A stretch of 64,000 nucleotides of DNA, taken from contig CM077149.1 in assembly GCA_039583875.1 (NCBI GenBank), forward strand, positions 20,659,194-20,723,193, in the 5' to 3' direction. The notes under the pieces are model-generated. The model had not been told where the DNA came from. It did no database searches and worked only from the letters and a program-made list of their open reading frames with translations. The stretch comes from Platanthera guangdongensis. Taxonomy: Eukaryota > Streptophyta > Magnoliopsida > Asparagales > Orchidaceae. This document shows positions 44,501-56,810 of this stretch, one piece after another; within the stretch, counting starts at the first letter, position 1; every line of letters begins with the position of its first letter. The position numbers and the translations under genes were made by a program.

Positions 44501-45490
44501 ATTTTCATATAAATGCCCTAAGATAATTATTGTGGGTCTATCATGACACATTTAGCCTAAATCCAGAAACTTGTAATTTTCCTAATTAATTTGGCATTTA
44601 TTTAATTTTCCCAAAAATATGGCCATGAGTGATTTTGAACATGAAGTACTAGATTCCCTTAAGCTATGACCACCAAAATATTATGAACACCATATGATGC
44701 CAATATATCAGAGAATACCAAGTTTCATAAATTTTTATAATGATTACAATCCTTAAATAAATAATTCATGATAGTTCCACTATTCAATGGTAAAGAAGGG
44801 AATAATGAAATAAGTCATCAGAAAATTATGGAAAAAATACGAGAACCTAAGGGTGACCAGAAAAGGTCCCTGACCAAAAATTATAATTTTCCAAGTTAAA
44901 TGGGTACCAAAATAAAATCATCTAAATTAAATTAAGAACAACCACTTTGTGAAGCAATCCTTCAAAATAGACTTCCAGAAATTCCATAAAAATTCACAGA
45001 GCTTTGTAATGTCATAGAAGATCCTCTGACTAGATTTCACGAAATTCAAAGGTCAGAAAGATACTTAGAAAAATACTTCAAGGAAACCTACTATAGTGCA
45101 CTTTGTGAATAAACATGCTTGTAAATTCATCCAAACTACTTGCAACAATTTCCTAAGCCCCAATGTGCCCAAAAAGGCTTCTTGGCCAAGTAATATAATT
45201 TTCCAACAAGTTATGATATTTATTACCTTTTTATCAAAATATGGTGCACTAATTCACTTAACAAATGAAGTACCATGAAAATAAGTCCAATCAATCCTAA
45301 TACTTTACCAGAGCACTTAAGCGATATTTGATTAACTTTTCCAGAATTTTAAATCATTCTAAGACAATTAAACCATAATTACTTCAATTTCATCAAAGAA
45401 GACAAGTTGGAGATTAAACCTATAAGTATGGGTTTCTGATTTCTAAACATCCTAAAATAAATCTCAGAGGTTAGTAACACTATAAATTTA
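41558..45490 (-). repeat. 5' LTR of element F, truncated and interrupted
   Basis: Homologous to 32413-35287 of the other LTR. It contains a foreign copia fragment (42191-43457), and lacks about 200 bp present at 34045-34255 of the 3' LTR. After 45490 it stops abruptly at a B-like LTR. A short (CA)n tract lies near 43713. No gene outside the copia insert. Confidence 0.88.
42191..43457 (+). pseudogene. copia RT-RNase H fragment inserted in the element F LTR
   Basis: A plus-strand open frame except for a TAG at 42894. It reads [24 protein letters not shown], catalytic [36 protein letters not shown], then RNase H with [30 protein letters not shown] and DIFTKPLDE. It is a relative of A and C pol. 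It starts in the middle of RT and stops in the post-pol spacer, just after one TCGTCGA-type dyad (about 43392-43432). No LTR, no target duplication; 11 bases of the F LTR are replaced, as expected for filler DNA. Confidence 0.88.
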
Positions 45491-46372
45491 AAACAACGGA
45501 CTCGGAGATTAAACTCTGAGTCTACCTTGCTGGATTGGGCAGATATCAGTCCGGCCCACTTGCTGTAGAAGGGATGAGTCTTCTTCTACAACCAACTTCT
45601 TATGTGCTACACTGGAGAACATCAATCTGCTGTTGAAGGCTAACATCCCTTCACCCAGCTAACTTCTTGCTGAATAGATGAATCAGTTGCCTTGTTCTGG
45701 AGAGAACAATCTTACTGAACTTGAAAGAGCTTCAGCTTTCTTCAATTGCCTTCTGGCTAACTCTGCTGGACTTTTTGCTTTCAATCTTATCAGAGAAGAT
45801 GAAGTCCAGCCGCCTCTATTTCGTAGATATTCTTCTTGTGTTCTGCGTTCGTTCACTGTAACATTATTCCCCTTTTCTTTCTTCCTTTTATAAGTGTTGA
45901 TTTGAATCAATGACACAATTAAGTGTGGGCCCAGCTAAGGATGGTGAGCGCCACCTCCCTCAGAAAAGGACAAATGTAGCTTTCGTCGCTACAACAGCTT
46001 TCCCGCAACAACTTCATGTATTTTGACTTTGTTAACTTTTTGGAGACGTCAGCAGTGGTCATTCGGTGTTGTTGTAGCTTTCCCTCAACGACTTGAACCA
46101 CTTTGACTTGTTGAATTTTGATGACGTAAACAACGGTCATCACCTTCTGGACTTAGAAAAATCCAGATCTTCATTAAGCGTTGAGTGATTTTAAGTCACT
46201 CAACACCATCTGTCTTAGCTCTTCATTAGAAGAGTTGAGTGAATCTGCCTCACTCAACGCTTTTGGACTTAGAGAAATTCTGCTGGCTTTGTCTCAGTGG
46301 TTCTTTCTCAGTTGTCTCAGCAGTTTCTTCTCTGCGGTGTCAACACTTTCTTCTTCTCTGCTGGGACTATCT
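45491..46372 (-). repeat. B-like Sirevirus LTR fragment
   Basis: It shares with the B LTR the sectors AGATGAAGTCCA, GTAGCTTTCC..CAAC and TTGACTT...GACGTCA, and two dyads of the TTGAGTGA..TCACTCAA type (46179-46207 and 46233-46260). A clear TATA box (minus TTATAAAAGG, about 45883-45893) lies downstream of the dyads. The left end is an abrupt junction with F; the right end is cut by G. Confidence 0.78.
45884..45893 (-). promoter_or_regulatory. TATA box of the B-like LTR fragment
   Basis: The minus strand reads TTATAAAAGG, about 290 bp downstream of the nearest palindrome. It aligns with the AATAAAAG boxes of A, B and C. Confidence 0.6.
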
Positions 46373-48436
46373 TGTAACACCTCCATCCATCATATGGGAT
46401 ATTATAGAAGGTCCGGCCGGGGCCCCATGCCATATACCACAGACAGCTAGTGGAGTTACGTATTAATACCAAATTACTTCCAAAGGAACATGCGTCCTAA
46501 CTCAGAGCATTCTAGCAGAAGCTTTTTAACACAATTTTAAGAACCCAAACCAAAACATAAATGTCCACTAAAAACCCCAAAGCAGGAATGAGCGTACAAA
46601 TACATAAAGTACTTGGCCTTATGGCCTTACAAGAGTTTACTTTAAATAATAAATGTCTTCCAAACATCAGCACGCAGGTTGGCCACACATGAGCATAAGA
46701 GTAAACATTGGCTTTTGGCCTTCGAGGGACTACACAGCGACCAGGGCTTCAGCCCGCTACTTGCCACTAGGCTCTGCAACACCTGCAATCAATATTCCAC
46801 CACGGCGGTGGCAAACAAAAGAAACAGTCAGCTAAGGCTGACCAAATTATAATGACCCCACCCCTAAATCGGGGCTGCGGTGCTCCTTCCCAGCATTTTA
46901 TTAGTATAACAAAACAAGATAGTGAGAGTACAATTTAAACACACTTCACCATAGGTGTAGGCACGCACGGCCACACACCCAGTGCTTTCAGGGCACATTC
47001 TCGGTGAACCCGGTCCACCACCGCCCCCATAACGGCAACATCGTGAGCATTTGAGTCTTTCCGGCCGAAGCCTAAGACTCGCCCTCTATGCCATCAGTAG
47101 GCCCCTTAAACGGAACCGCATAGAGTGGGAACGGTTCCACTCAGCCCGTTGCTCACATCGCCACGTCAATTTAAGTCATTGGCGTGGGCCAAGCTTCCCC
47201 GAAGCCCGAGTATCGATCACACAATATTACACAACCCAGTTTTGTACAAGTTGGCTCCCAGGACACCAAGATATTAGAACCACGCATCTGCCTAGTTTTC
47301 CGGGTGCACCTTGGGGTTAGACCCCAAGGCTCCCTGTTGTAATCTACCACGTAGAAAACCCGAAAATAATCATCGGCACGGAGTCTTCTCCGGCTATTCA
47401 TGCATAATGAAACATCACCGATCCAGACCAACTTATCCGGGTAGGCTTCACACACCATGCCTATGTCCGTACTTTGATTACAGACTCTACATGCAAAAGT
47501 AGGAGGACTATTCATGTGCACCAAAAGGAACACCTCACACTCACCGCATACTCGCGAGAGCGGATTTCCTATGCAAAAAGGAAGAGGACTTCACATGTCC
47601 AAGAAGAGAATCATTACCCTACAAGTTCGCTTGGGCGACATGGAAAACTAGCCTGATGGAAAGCATCGCAATGGCCTCGTCTCCACGGATCTGGACTCGG
47701 CTCGCGATTTGGGGCTCTAAAGCTCCATCGGCGGCCAGATTTCTCCTACTCCTTCCTTGCACTCCCCTCTCCCTAACACTTTAGAAAGAGAATGGTCAAA
47801 GGAAAATGAGGAGTAAACCCTACACTACTGAATATAACATGCCAGGGAGGACTCCAGGCTGTTGGATCATTTCCAAATAGAATGAAAGGCCCTAATTCGC
47901 TCTTAAAATCAACTTCTTGGGTCGAACACGGCTTGTGACACGCCTGTTTCACAGGCTGTGTCTCACGATCTGAACACGATCGTCGAAAGCAGAATAGGAC
48001 ATGGGCTCAGACACGCCCGTGTACTGCTTGACATGCTCATGTCAGCTTATGATACGCTCGTGTCACGGGGCGTGTCCCTCAAGCGACACAAGAAACCGTC
48101 GCGTCCTGACCAGGATACGGGCTTAGGCACGCCTGTGTCAACATTTGACACCCCCGTGTCGACCAGTACACACTCGTGTTCCAGGCCGTGAACCTCACTC
48201 AATCACCACCCTGCCGATACAGAGCAGGACACGACCCTGGACATGCCCGTGTCTCAGGCTGTGTACCTGACCTCCAAGGATCGTCGAATGCATTTCGTCG
48301 ACCACACAGAAAATCATCGAACTCGTAGCAGGACACGGCCATGAACATGCCCGTGTCCAATGCCGTGTGACACTTGCCAGGACCCAGATTGGACTTAAGA
48401 TTCTACCGAGTCATTTTTAGTTTTTGGGGCGATACA
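46373..48436 (-). repeat. 3' LTR of element G
   Basis: About 2064 bp, TGTAACACCTCC to GGGGCGATACA, adjoining the polypurine tract. The U3 part near 47940-48375 carries a repeat array. The left half is AT-balanced with no recognisable features; its ORFs look random. Left flank TATCT. Confidence 0.85.
47940..48375. repeat. palindrome-rich array of GACACG/CGTGTC, element G LTR
   Basis: About 20 half-sites of GACACG, CCCGTGTC and GGACATG, often facing each other (GACACGCCCGTGT, GACATGCTCATGTC, ACGGGGCGTGTCCC). Two TCGTCGA-type pieces also occur (GATCGTCGAATGCATTTCG at 48281 and GATCGTCGAAAG near 47978). Confidence 0.8.
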
Positions 48437-48453
48437 ATTCCCCCCCCCCCCCC
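48437..48453 (-). other. polypurine tract of element G
   Basis: The minus strand is 14 consecutive G followed by AAT, abutting the LTR start TGTATCGCCC. The run length is subject to sequencing error. Confidence 0.75.
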
Positions 48454-48497
48454 TAAAGAATTTCGCCCCGAAATTATAGAATGAAAAGTACTCAAAC

Positions 48498-49829
48498 TTA
48501 AACAGTACCTGAGTAGAAGAGTTCAGGATACTCCTCAAGCATGGTCTGCTCTCGCTCCCATGAAAGCTCCTCACGACCGCAGATGTCCCATCGGACCATG
48601 ACCATCCTGATGTTTTTGTTACGAAGTCGCTTGACTTCAAAGTCCTCAATATGAACGGGCGTGACCTTCATCGTCAACCCATTATCAACAGGTACCTGAT
48701 TTACTGCAATCACTTGTGAAGGCTCTTGCACCGCCTTCCGCAACACCGATATGTGGAATACATTGTGTAGACCACTCAATTCCACTGATAACTTCAGTCG
48801 ATAAGCCGCTTCACCAATACGCTCTAGAATCTGAAATGGTCCAAGGTACCTTGGACTCAGCTTCTTCAAGTGCCGTACCCGCGAGACGCCCATGAACATC
48901 TTAATTTTCAAATATACCCAGTCACCAACAGTGAAATCAACATTCTTGTGCTTGGCATTATAATATTTAGCCTGCCTGTCTTGAGTGATCAGCAAACGTT
49001 CTTGTATTGTGTGTACCGACAAAGTGGCGCCTTCCACTTCTTGTGGTTTGTACAGCTTCAACTCACCCGTCACCAACCATGACAACGACGTGTGACATTT
49101 TCTACCGTAAAGAGCCTTGAAGGGTGCCATTTGAATGCTCGGTTGGTAGTTGTTGTTATAAGCAAACTCCACCATGTACAGGTGATCTTCCCACCGCTTT
49201 CTGAAATCCAAGACGCATATACAAAGCATGTCCTCCATCATCCTGTTGACCATCTCGGTCTAACCATCCGTCTACGGATGAAAGGCCGTGCTGAAACTCA
49301 GCTTGGTTCCCAACATTTGTTACACCAACCTCCAGTCATTGGATGTGAAGCGCCCATCCCGATCACTCACGATGCTGCGGGGTACACCGTGCAGCCGAAC
49401 TATGTTATCTACGTAATGTTTTGCCAGCTTATCCACCGAATCATCCTTCCTATTCAGAATAAAGTGCGACACTTTCGTCAATCGAACTATGATCACCCAG
49501 ATGGCATCATTTCCCTTTTGCGACTTTGGCAACCCATGCACAAATTCCATTGAAATATCATCGAACTTCCACTCCGGGATAGGTAAGGACTTCAAGAAAC
49601 CTCCAGTATTCTGGCACTCTGCCTTCAACAAGGCTCACGTTTGACACTTTGCCACATAAAGTTTCATGTCCTTCTTAAGTCCTGGACACCAGAACAACTT
49701 TTTCATATCACAAAACATTTTCGTGCTCCCTGGGTGAATCGAGTACTTGGTATGATAAGCCTCGTACATCAATTCCTCCCACAGTTTACCCACATATGGG
49801 ACGCACAGATGACTGTCCCTCCACAACAA
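48498..49829 (-). pseudogene. integrase of element G
   Basis: Pieces on the minus strand: zinc-binding part (49829-49635) with HTKYSIHPGSTKMFCDMKKL; core part 49631-49320 with FVHGLPKSQKGNDAIWVI and SIVSDRDGRFTSNDWR; and 49253-48498 with EFAYNNNYQPSIQMAPFKAL, SPRYLGPFQILERIG, ELSGLHNVFHISVLRK and tail VRWDICGREELSWERE. Stops separate the three. Confidence 0.88.
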
Positions 49830-50181
49830 TCCATCCTTAACAACAAATTGGGAATTTGACCATCCAAAGCCTCAACAATGATCTGCTTCATGCTGTTTTC
49901 CAAGTCCAGAGCCTGCTGAATCCTATCAGTAAGGTCGTACTACACCTCTGTCCAGTTCAATTGTGCTTCGACACTCGTGTGCTTATCAACACAAGAGATC
50001 TCTAATGCCTCCAAATCACGAATCAAATGCTCGTCATGAACCGGCAACCAGTTGGCATGCGTGGGGGCCCTGCGACTCAATGCATCCCCACTGCATTGCC
50101 TTTCCCAGGAACATAATGTATCTTGAATGTATAGTCACCCAGGAACTCCATCCACCTTCATTGCCGCATGTTTAGGTCTTT

Positions 50182-51882
50182 TTAATCCAACAAGTACTTC
50201 AGGCTCTTGTGATCGGTATAGATATCGCCCTTCACACCGTACAGGTGATGCCTCCACAGCTTTAGAGCAAATATCACGGCCGCTAACTCCAAGTCATGGA
50301 CCGGATAATTCTTGTCGTGCACCTTTAGCTGACACGAGCCATAAGCTATTACACTCCCATGCTGCAGTAGAATGCAACGTAAGCCACTGCACGAAGCGTC
50401 ACTGTAAATCTCAAAACCTTCAGTCCCACTCAGCCAATATAGAATAGGCATCGTGGTCAACCGACGTTTCAGTTCTTCAAAAGCTTGCGCGCACTCCAGC
50501 GACCACACAAACTTTTGATCTTTCCTCGTCAAAGTTGTGAGGGGTAACGCTATCTGCGAGAAGTTCTCTACAAAGTGCATGTAGTAGCCCGCAAGTCCAA
50601 GGAAACTCCAGACTTCTGCCACTGAAGATAACACAGGCCACTCCCGTACCGCAACTATCTTCGCTGGATCTACCACAGTCCCTTCTCCACTAACAATATG
50701 ACCAAGGAATGCTATTGAGGATAACCAGAATTCGCATTTGGAGAATTTGGCATAAATTTGATTCCTTCTCAACGTCTCCAACACCAAATGCAGATGCTTT
50801 AAATGATGCTCCTCGCACTGCAAGTACACCAATATATCGTCGATAAAGACTATCACGAAGTGGTCCAGGTACTCTCTGAATGTTCTGTTCATCAAATCCA
50901 TAAACACAGATGGCGCATTAGTCAGCCCAAACGACATGACGGTGAACTCATAATGCCCACACTGTGTGCTGAGAGCTGTCTTGGGGACGTCAATTTCCCT
51001 TATCAGCAGCTGATAGTATCCGGATTTTAGATCCAACTTCGAGTACACAGTCGACCCCACCAGCTGGTCGAATAGATAGTCAATCCGTGGGATCGAGTAC
51101 TTATTCTTCTTTGTTAGCTTATTCAACTCTCCGTAATTGATACAAAGCTATAAACTTCCGTCCTTCTTCTTAACAAGGAGGACCAGTGCGCTCTAAGGTG
51201 ATGAACTTGGACGAACATAACCTTGCTCCAACAGCCCTTGCAGTTGTACTTTCAACTCTGCCATCTCCTTAGGCGCTAATCGATACAGAGAGCGTGACAC
51301 AGGTTTTGCACCTGGAACCAGCCCAATGGTAAGGTCGATCTCTCGCTGAGGCGGGGCTCCATGGAGATCGTTAGGGAACACATCAGGATACTCAGACACA
51401 ACTGGGATACTGTCCATACTAGTCTTGGGCTTCGAAGCCTCCACTAAAGTGAAAAACAGCTCTACACCGGCACAAACTGCCTTAAGCACCTGGAGAGCAG
51501 ACATCAAAGTCTTGCTCAACCCTTTCATGCCCGCAAATGTCGTCTCACGATCAGTTCCCAATTTGACCTCCTTGCGGTTGCAATCAATGTATGCCCGCTG
51601 CTCCGAGAGCCAGTCCATCCCAAAGATCACGTCGAACTCCACTAACGGGAGTAGCGACGCTTGCAAGTCAAACTCTTGACTCCCGATCCGTATCTTTACG
51701 CAACAAACTTTATCCGCGCGCATTGAACACCCATTAGGCAACAACACATCCAATTTGTCCCTTGCCATCGAAGAAGGTACTCGGATGTGCGATATAAAGC
51801 CTTCGGACAAAAAGGAATGCGAAGCTCCCGTATCGAACATTGCTCTCGCCGGATAATCGAAAATCAAAACAAAGCCTAGCAC
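50182..51882 (-). pseudogene. protease, RT and RNase H of element G
   Basis: 51882-51193: protease with MFDTGASHSFLSEGF and VIFGMDWLSEQRAYID, then RT entry GAKPVSRSLYRLAPKEM. 51126-50182: RT with [34 protein letters not shown], catalytic [22 protein letters not shown] and RNase [38 protein letters not shown] stop and a short gap near 51127-51192 break the frame. Otherwise well preserved. Confidence 0.9.
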
Positions 51883-51919
51883 AAGCAGTCATAAGCTAAC
51901 GCGCAAAAGGAAACAAATA

Positions 51920-53487
51920 TGAAAGGGGAAACTAGATCTGATATACTCTAGAGGGGGGTGAATAGAGTATATGATGCTTTTTGAAACACAAAAAAAAACT
52001 TTTGTAAAGCTTTACAATAATTGTTGTAATGAGTGTAAGCAGGGAAGCAGAAATAAAACTAATCACAACACTAAGCTATGCATAAACTAAGCACAAGAAA
52101 ATCTAGGCCAGAAACAAAAAGAAAACATGCAAAACCAGATGACACAAGGAATTATAGTGGTTCCCCAACTTGGGTACATCCACTCTTCTACCACCCTAGG
52201 TAGGAATCCACTGCAGGATGAGTTGATCAGGTGTCCTGGGCACCAATGAGCTTTTGATAAGGTGCTCAAAAACCAAAACAGATTTTTTGATCAGGTGTCT
52301 TGCCACCAATGAGCTTTTGACAAGGTGCTCAAAAACCAGATTCAAACTTTTGAAGGGAGTTTGAACAACCCTTTACAGAGTGGGGGTGAGAGAGTTATGG
52401 CAGTCGTCTCTTTTCTCAAACAACTGAGAAGACTAAGTGGATTGATTTCAAAGCTCCCCCTGAGTCCTTGATCTTCAGGAAGATGAGCTTTGCTGAGGGT
52501 GATAGGCCTTCAAAGATAGAACTCCAGCAAAAGATGATTTCAGCAAGCTGAAATGTTGAGTGTCTGGAGTCTTGAAATGATGTAGGCCTTGAACACTTTA
52601 AGAGCTGAAGAGATCTGAAGATTTTTGAAAGCTTGATCTCTCTGATGAGTGTTCTTCAGAATTCTTGTTGACAGAATATTTTCAAAGAGTCTCTGTATAT
52701 TGAGTTGTGTCTTGTTCTTGTCAATCTCTTTTTTTGATTCAAAAACATTCTCTCTTTTATTCTCTGTGTCTGAATAGGATATCACTCTGTCAAAGATAGC
52801 CGTTGGTCTGCATTGATTACAGCCTTAATTGCACAATTTCTTCTAAAGGAAAGTCCACTGATTTGTTCCTTGAAAAATCCCTTGAAACTTGCTCCAGAAG
52901 TAAATGAAAACGGCTGGCAGATCTTCTGAATTAAATGCAGAATAACTTCTATCTGATTTGAATTTGAATTCTGAAAGATAACTGAAATCGTCGAACTGAG
53001 CTCTGCTATCGTCGAGCTGAGCTCAGCGAACTGGAAAATGCAAGCAGCAAAGAAATCGTCGATCTGAGCTTAAAGATCGTCGAACTGAGCTCAGAGATAA
53101 GGATCCAGTGCAGAGTCAAAATCGTCGACCTGAGCTCAGCGATCATCGAATGGAGTTCGACGATATTGAGAAGTTGAGCTCAGCGATCGTCGAGTGGAGC
53201 TCGACGATATTATGAGTTTTGAGCTCAGCGATCGTCGAATGGAGCTCGACGATCTGTCGAAGTTGAGCTAGACGATCGTCGACCGGAGTTCGACGAAACG
53301 TCGTGCTGAGCTCGACGATTGGACTTAGTCTCCAGAAAAACTTTGGTCTTCAGGGCAGCTTCCAAACCTAGACTCCTGATCCCTTAGACTCAATTCTAAT
53401 TGACCTATTAAGCTATACAGAAGGTCAAACACAGATTCCTAGAGACATAGTGATCCAGACCCAAATTAGTAATAGGGTGTTCCAACA
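51920..53487 (-). repeat. 3' LTR of element C
   Basis: 1568 bp, TGAAAGGGGA to TTCCAACA. Palindrome array at 52986-53320, AATAAAAG box at 52754-52761. It is homologous to the LTRs of A across its whole length, with one extra palindromic unit. Confidence 0.94.
52986..53320. repeat. palindrome array, element C 3' LTR
   Basis: About twelve dyads of the TCGTCGA...TCGACGA type; the unit GAGCTCAGCGATCGTCGA is repeated one time more than in A (around 53180-53250), so the array has changed in length between sister families. Confidence 0.9.
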
Positions 53488-53497
53488 ATCTCCCCCT
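53488..53497 (-). other. polypurine tract of element C
   Basis: The minus strand reads AGGGGGAGAT next to the LTR, identical to A. Confidence 0.9.
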
Positions 53498-53666
53498 ATT
53501 TGGGTTAGGAAAACTATTTACAGACTTTGGAAAATCAAACAACATCATACAATCAGAAAAACACAAAAACAACAGTAGCTAGACATTACAGAACCATCAC
53601 AGAGATATATATATATATGTCATCCAGATATCAGTCAGAAAAACCAAGAATTGTCACCTTACAGAG

Positions 53667-56600
53667 TTACTCTTTCTCTTTGCCTTTTACCAACTTGATT
53701 TCTCTGTTAGGATTTAAAGCTTCTTGTTTGGATCTGGTATCATCAGCTGCTCCCAAATATGTTTGCTTTGATGTCCTGGGAACCACTGCAGCTGGATGCA
53801 ACTCCATGTACCTGTCTGCATCAAAAAATTTACTGGAGGCATATCTTTCTAGTTCTTTCTGTCTTTGTTCTGACATTGTAGATATATTAGAGGTGTCTAG
53901 GCCTTGCTCTCTGGCTTTCTTTATTTGATCTAATGCAGCCAACTCTTTCATTCTAGCAGTCCAAGCAACAGGATTCTTCTCAGGGTCCTCAAATGGAACA
54001 GGTGGCTCATACCTGTTGGAAGAAGTATCTTGAGGAGTCCTGGCAGTCACAGTTTCTTTGAGCTTATAGGGGAATGGACCTGAAGATGTATCAGAAGGAA
54101 CATGTCCTCCCCTGGAATAAGGGTGCTGCCTGGAATGCCCTTTGGAGTAAACCTGAGTCTCTCTTTGATTTCCCCTATATCCTCCCCTTCTAGAGTAAGA
54201 GCCCCTAGACTGGCTTTCCCTTTGATATATTCTAGCATGAGGTTGGTAGGGAGCCTGGCTTTTAGCTGGGCCTGAACTTGCAGAGCTGCCACCTGCACCT
54301 GCATCAGGTGAGGTGGTGGAGGAGGATGAGGGTGCTTGGACTGGGTGGAACCTTTCTCATACTTCCTTTTCTTCTTCATAGCCTTTAGCTGATTCTTAGA
54401 GAACTGCATCCAATGCTCAGTAATTGGGCAGTTGTGCAGAATATAGTAAGGAACATCATTATCATCTCTAACTTTGGCTGGTGGAACTCTCTTCATTGCC
54501 TTACTTCTTGCCTTCCTTTTCCTTGCAATGGTGGCAGAAGAATCATCAGAAGCAGTGTTGTAGTCATCAGATTCAGAGCTTTGAGCATCATATAAAGCAT
54601 CAATCCTTTTCATCAGATCTTCTTTCAGTTGAACAGCAGCAGATGGGGCAGAGGCAGAAGCAGAAGGAGCAACAGAGACAGATATAGTAGCAGATATAAC
54701 AACAGATACTGGAGCAGCAGTAGAAACAACACTGGTTATTTCAGGAATTATGGCAGCAGCAGGTTCAGAAACAACAACAACATCTACAGCAGGCTCAAAA
54801 ACAACAGCCTCTGTCATCAGAGAATCCTGGGAAATGGGCTCATCAGAAATAATTTGATTTTCAGCAGCAGTTGGAACATTGTCTTCAGCAGCAGCAAGAA
54901 CAATTTCAGAAGCAGATTCAGCCTTTTCTTTATCAGCAGCAGCAGCAGTCATCACTGAGAGTACAAAGGATGAAAGAATGTTGGGGTCACAGCCAGAGAA
55001 GGGCACCATTGCCTTAGACAGATCTTCTGAGGGCTGGACAGCAATGGCTTCTGGAAGGTAGCTGTAATATGCAGTATCAAATGCAGATAGCAAAGACCTT
55101 AGGTCTATTGCTAAGACTGGAGTAGGCATAGTAACTGGAGTAGAAGATACAAGCACAGCAGCAGCAGCAGCAGCAGGAGCAGAGGCAGCAGCAACAGCAG
55201 CATGAAGGCTGGCTTCATAGGGCATCTCCCCCTGCCTGGATGCAGATACCTCTGTATCAAGGCACACTATTGGTGGGGCTGCTTGAGGGAGGAGAGAAGA
55301 AAGCCTGGCAGAGAGGGCTGTCACTGACAATTGTAGAGGAGCCAAAGAGGTCTCCAAGAGAAGGGAGAGCCTGGGGGGAATGAGCTCATACAACTGGTCA
55401 GCAAGGGCTGAAAGATCTACTTGCTCAAGAAGGGGAGCAGAGGTAGTGGGTACAGGGATGGCTGAAGAAGCTGGAGGTGGAGGGCTGAATGGTGGAATGA
55501 ATGGCTCAGGAGAGGGGATTGTGGAGATGGAGGACAATGGGATGGATATGGAGGGAGTGAAAGTGGGTTGGTCAATGATGTGGTGGAGAAGGTCTTGGAA
55601 GGATGTTGAAGAGGATGGTAAGTCTGGAGGAGAGGAGGGGGAATCATCCATGTAGGATTCATCCAGAAGTGTGAAGGATGGTATGGATGGAGATGAGGCG
55701 ACATCTGGTGGTGGATATGAGAATAATGAGTGGAAGTGGTCTACTGGAGGTGATGAAGTGGTTGCTGGAGATGGAATAGAGGTTGGAGATGGGCTGGAGA
55801 TTGTAATGGGAGATGAGGCTGGAATGGTGGATGGAGCTGGAGGTAGGATTGAACTTGGAGGAGGAGGAGAAGCAGCATTAGCAGCAGGCAGGTCTTCTGC
55901 AGGTGCAGAGACCTGGGGGGGAGTGACTCTTTGAGTCCTGGTGCCTGAAGGGGCAGTTGAAGAGGGCCTGCTGGGCTTGCTAATCTGCCTGTCCCATTTC
56001 CCAAATAGGGCACAGGTGAGTCTCTTGGAGGCATTGATGTGCACTCCAGAGGAGACTAACAGAGCAGGGCACTTTGCCTGAAGGAAGACTCCAAGAATTC
56101 TTCCAAAATTTACAAAGTTTTTGTTAATCTTTTTCTTTATCAGGTCAAAGAAGACCTCTCCCCAGTTCAAGCTTTTCCTATCTACCAGAGCTCCCATGAG
56201 GCAGAGCTGATGTCTGGAGATGGTGTCATGTGCAGAGTGTTTTGCCAACAGGACCTTGCCTACAACATCTGCCAGGAACCTATATTCAACTGACAAGTTC
56301 CTCTTAAACAACTTGCTAGGGTTTCCCTCTGGATGACCCATCCTGGCAAGTATATCAAAAAATTCTTCTCCAGAAAGTTCAGCAGAGTCTTCACCATTTC
56401 TTAAACCAAAAACTTCTGTTAAGACTGTTGGGGTCAGAGGTACCTGGGTGCCAGCAATAGATCCAACAATGGTGTTGTTGTCAAGGTTGTGTGCAGTATA
56501 TACCCATTCCTTTATTTCATCTGAGGCAAGTTTGATTCTTGTGGTCATGAGGGCAGATAAATGCTGATCTTTGAATAAACTCAGGATGTCCTGGAAGACT

Positions 56601-56686
56601 TGATCAGTGGTGTTGAAGGAGTCCAAATCAATGTCAAACCCTGCATCAAACTTCATGGCGGCGAGGACAGCAACTGAGACGGCCAT
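53667..56686 (-). pseudogene. ORF3 of element C (env-position ORF), one frameshift
   Basis: An 879-codon frame from MAVSVAV at 56686 to 54047, then the native C-terminus in another frame from about 54300 to 53667. A itself stays in one frame there, so C has a small indel near the Pro run at about 54310. Full length would be roughly 1000 residues. Same layout as A: N-terminal transposon-protein-like domain (ASDEIKEWVYTAHN, NASKRLTCALFGKWDRQ), Pro/Ser linker, Ala-rich middle, basic RKRKARSKAMKRVPPAKV, Pro run, Arg/Gly-rich segment, and a helical charged tail (QKELERYASSKFFDADRYME). No transmembrane segment. The role is not known; nucleic-acid binding is inference. Confidence 0.85.
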
Positions 56687-56691
56687 GGTAC

Positions 56692-56804
56692 CTGCAAAAA
56701 CTTAACAAACAAACCGAACAAGCGTAGAACTGTTTGGAGGGAAGAAAATTTTGCAGAGAAATTGAAAGCGCAAGAGAGAACGACGGCGAAAAATGAGTTT
56801 TATA
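56692..56804 (-). promoter_or_regulatory. ORF3 leader of element C: TATA-like box and acceptor-like site
   Basis: The minus strand reads CCTAATATAAAACTC (box at 56797-56804), and 111-118 bp later ATGG of ORF3. Between them AGTTTTTGCAG (56692-56702) precedes GTACC. The whole leader is conserved with A. Confidence 0.5.
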
Positions 56805-56810
56805 TTAGGG

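Larger units (their letters stand above)
32413..45490 (-). mobile_element. element F: Ty3/gypsy element with very long LTRs and internal deletions
   Basis: The minus-strand element has its 3' LTR at 32413-37518 (about 5.1 kb), an internal region of about 4 kb, a tRNA-Met primer site, and a 5' LTR at 41558-45490 that breaks off after the part matching 32413-35287. LTR ends are TGTAAGACCC and GATGTTACA, as in Tekay/Del-like chromoviruses (inference). The left flank CTTAG (32408-32412) cannot be matched because the right end is lost. Coding deletions make it non-autonomous. Confidence 0.88.
46373..51919 (-). mobile_element. element G: Ty3/gypsy retrotransposon, interrupted by C
   Basis: Minus strand: protease and RT (51882 leftwards), RNase H, integrase, a C-rich polypurine complement, and a 3' LTR at 46373-48436. 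Protein similarity to D is high, but the LTRs differ. Gag and the 5' LTR lie beyond element C and outside the window. Confidence 0.9.

Noticed and set aside
48440..48453. Run of 14 C as a biological oddity
   Set aside because: It is the polypurine tract complement; the exact length may be a sequencing artefact.
54047..56686. Retroviral-type envelope gene
   Set aside because: Position fits, but there is no signal peptide, membrane helix or Cys-rich ectodomain pattern.
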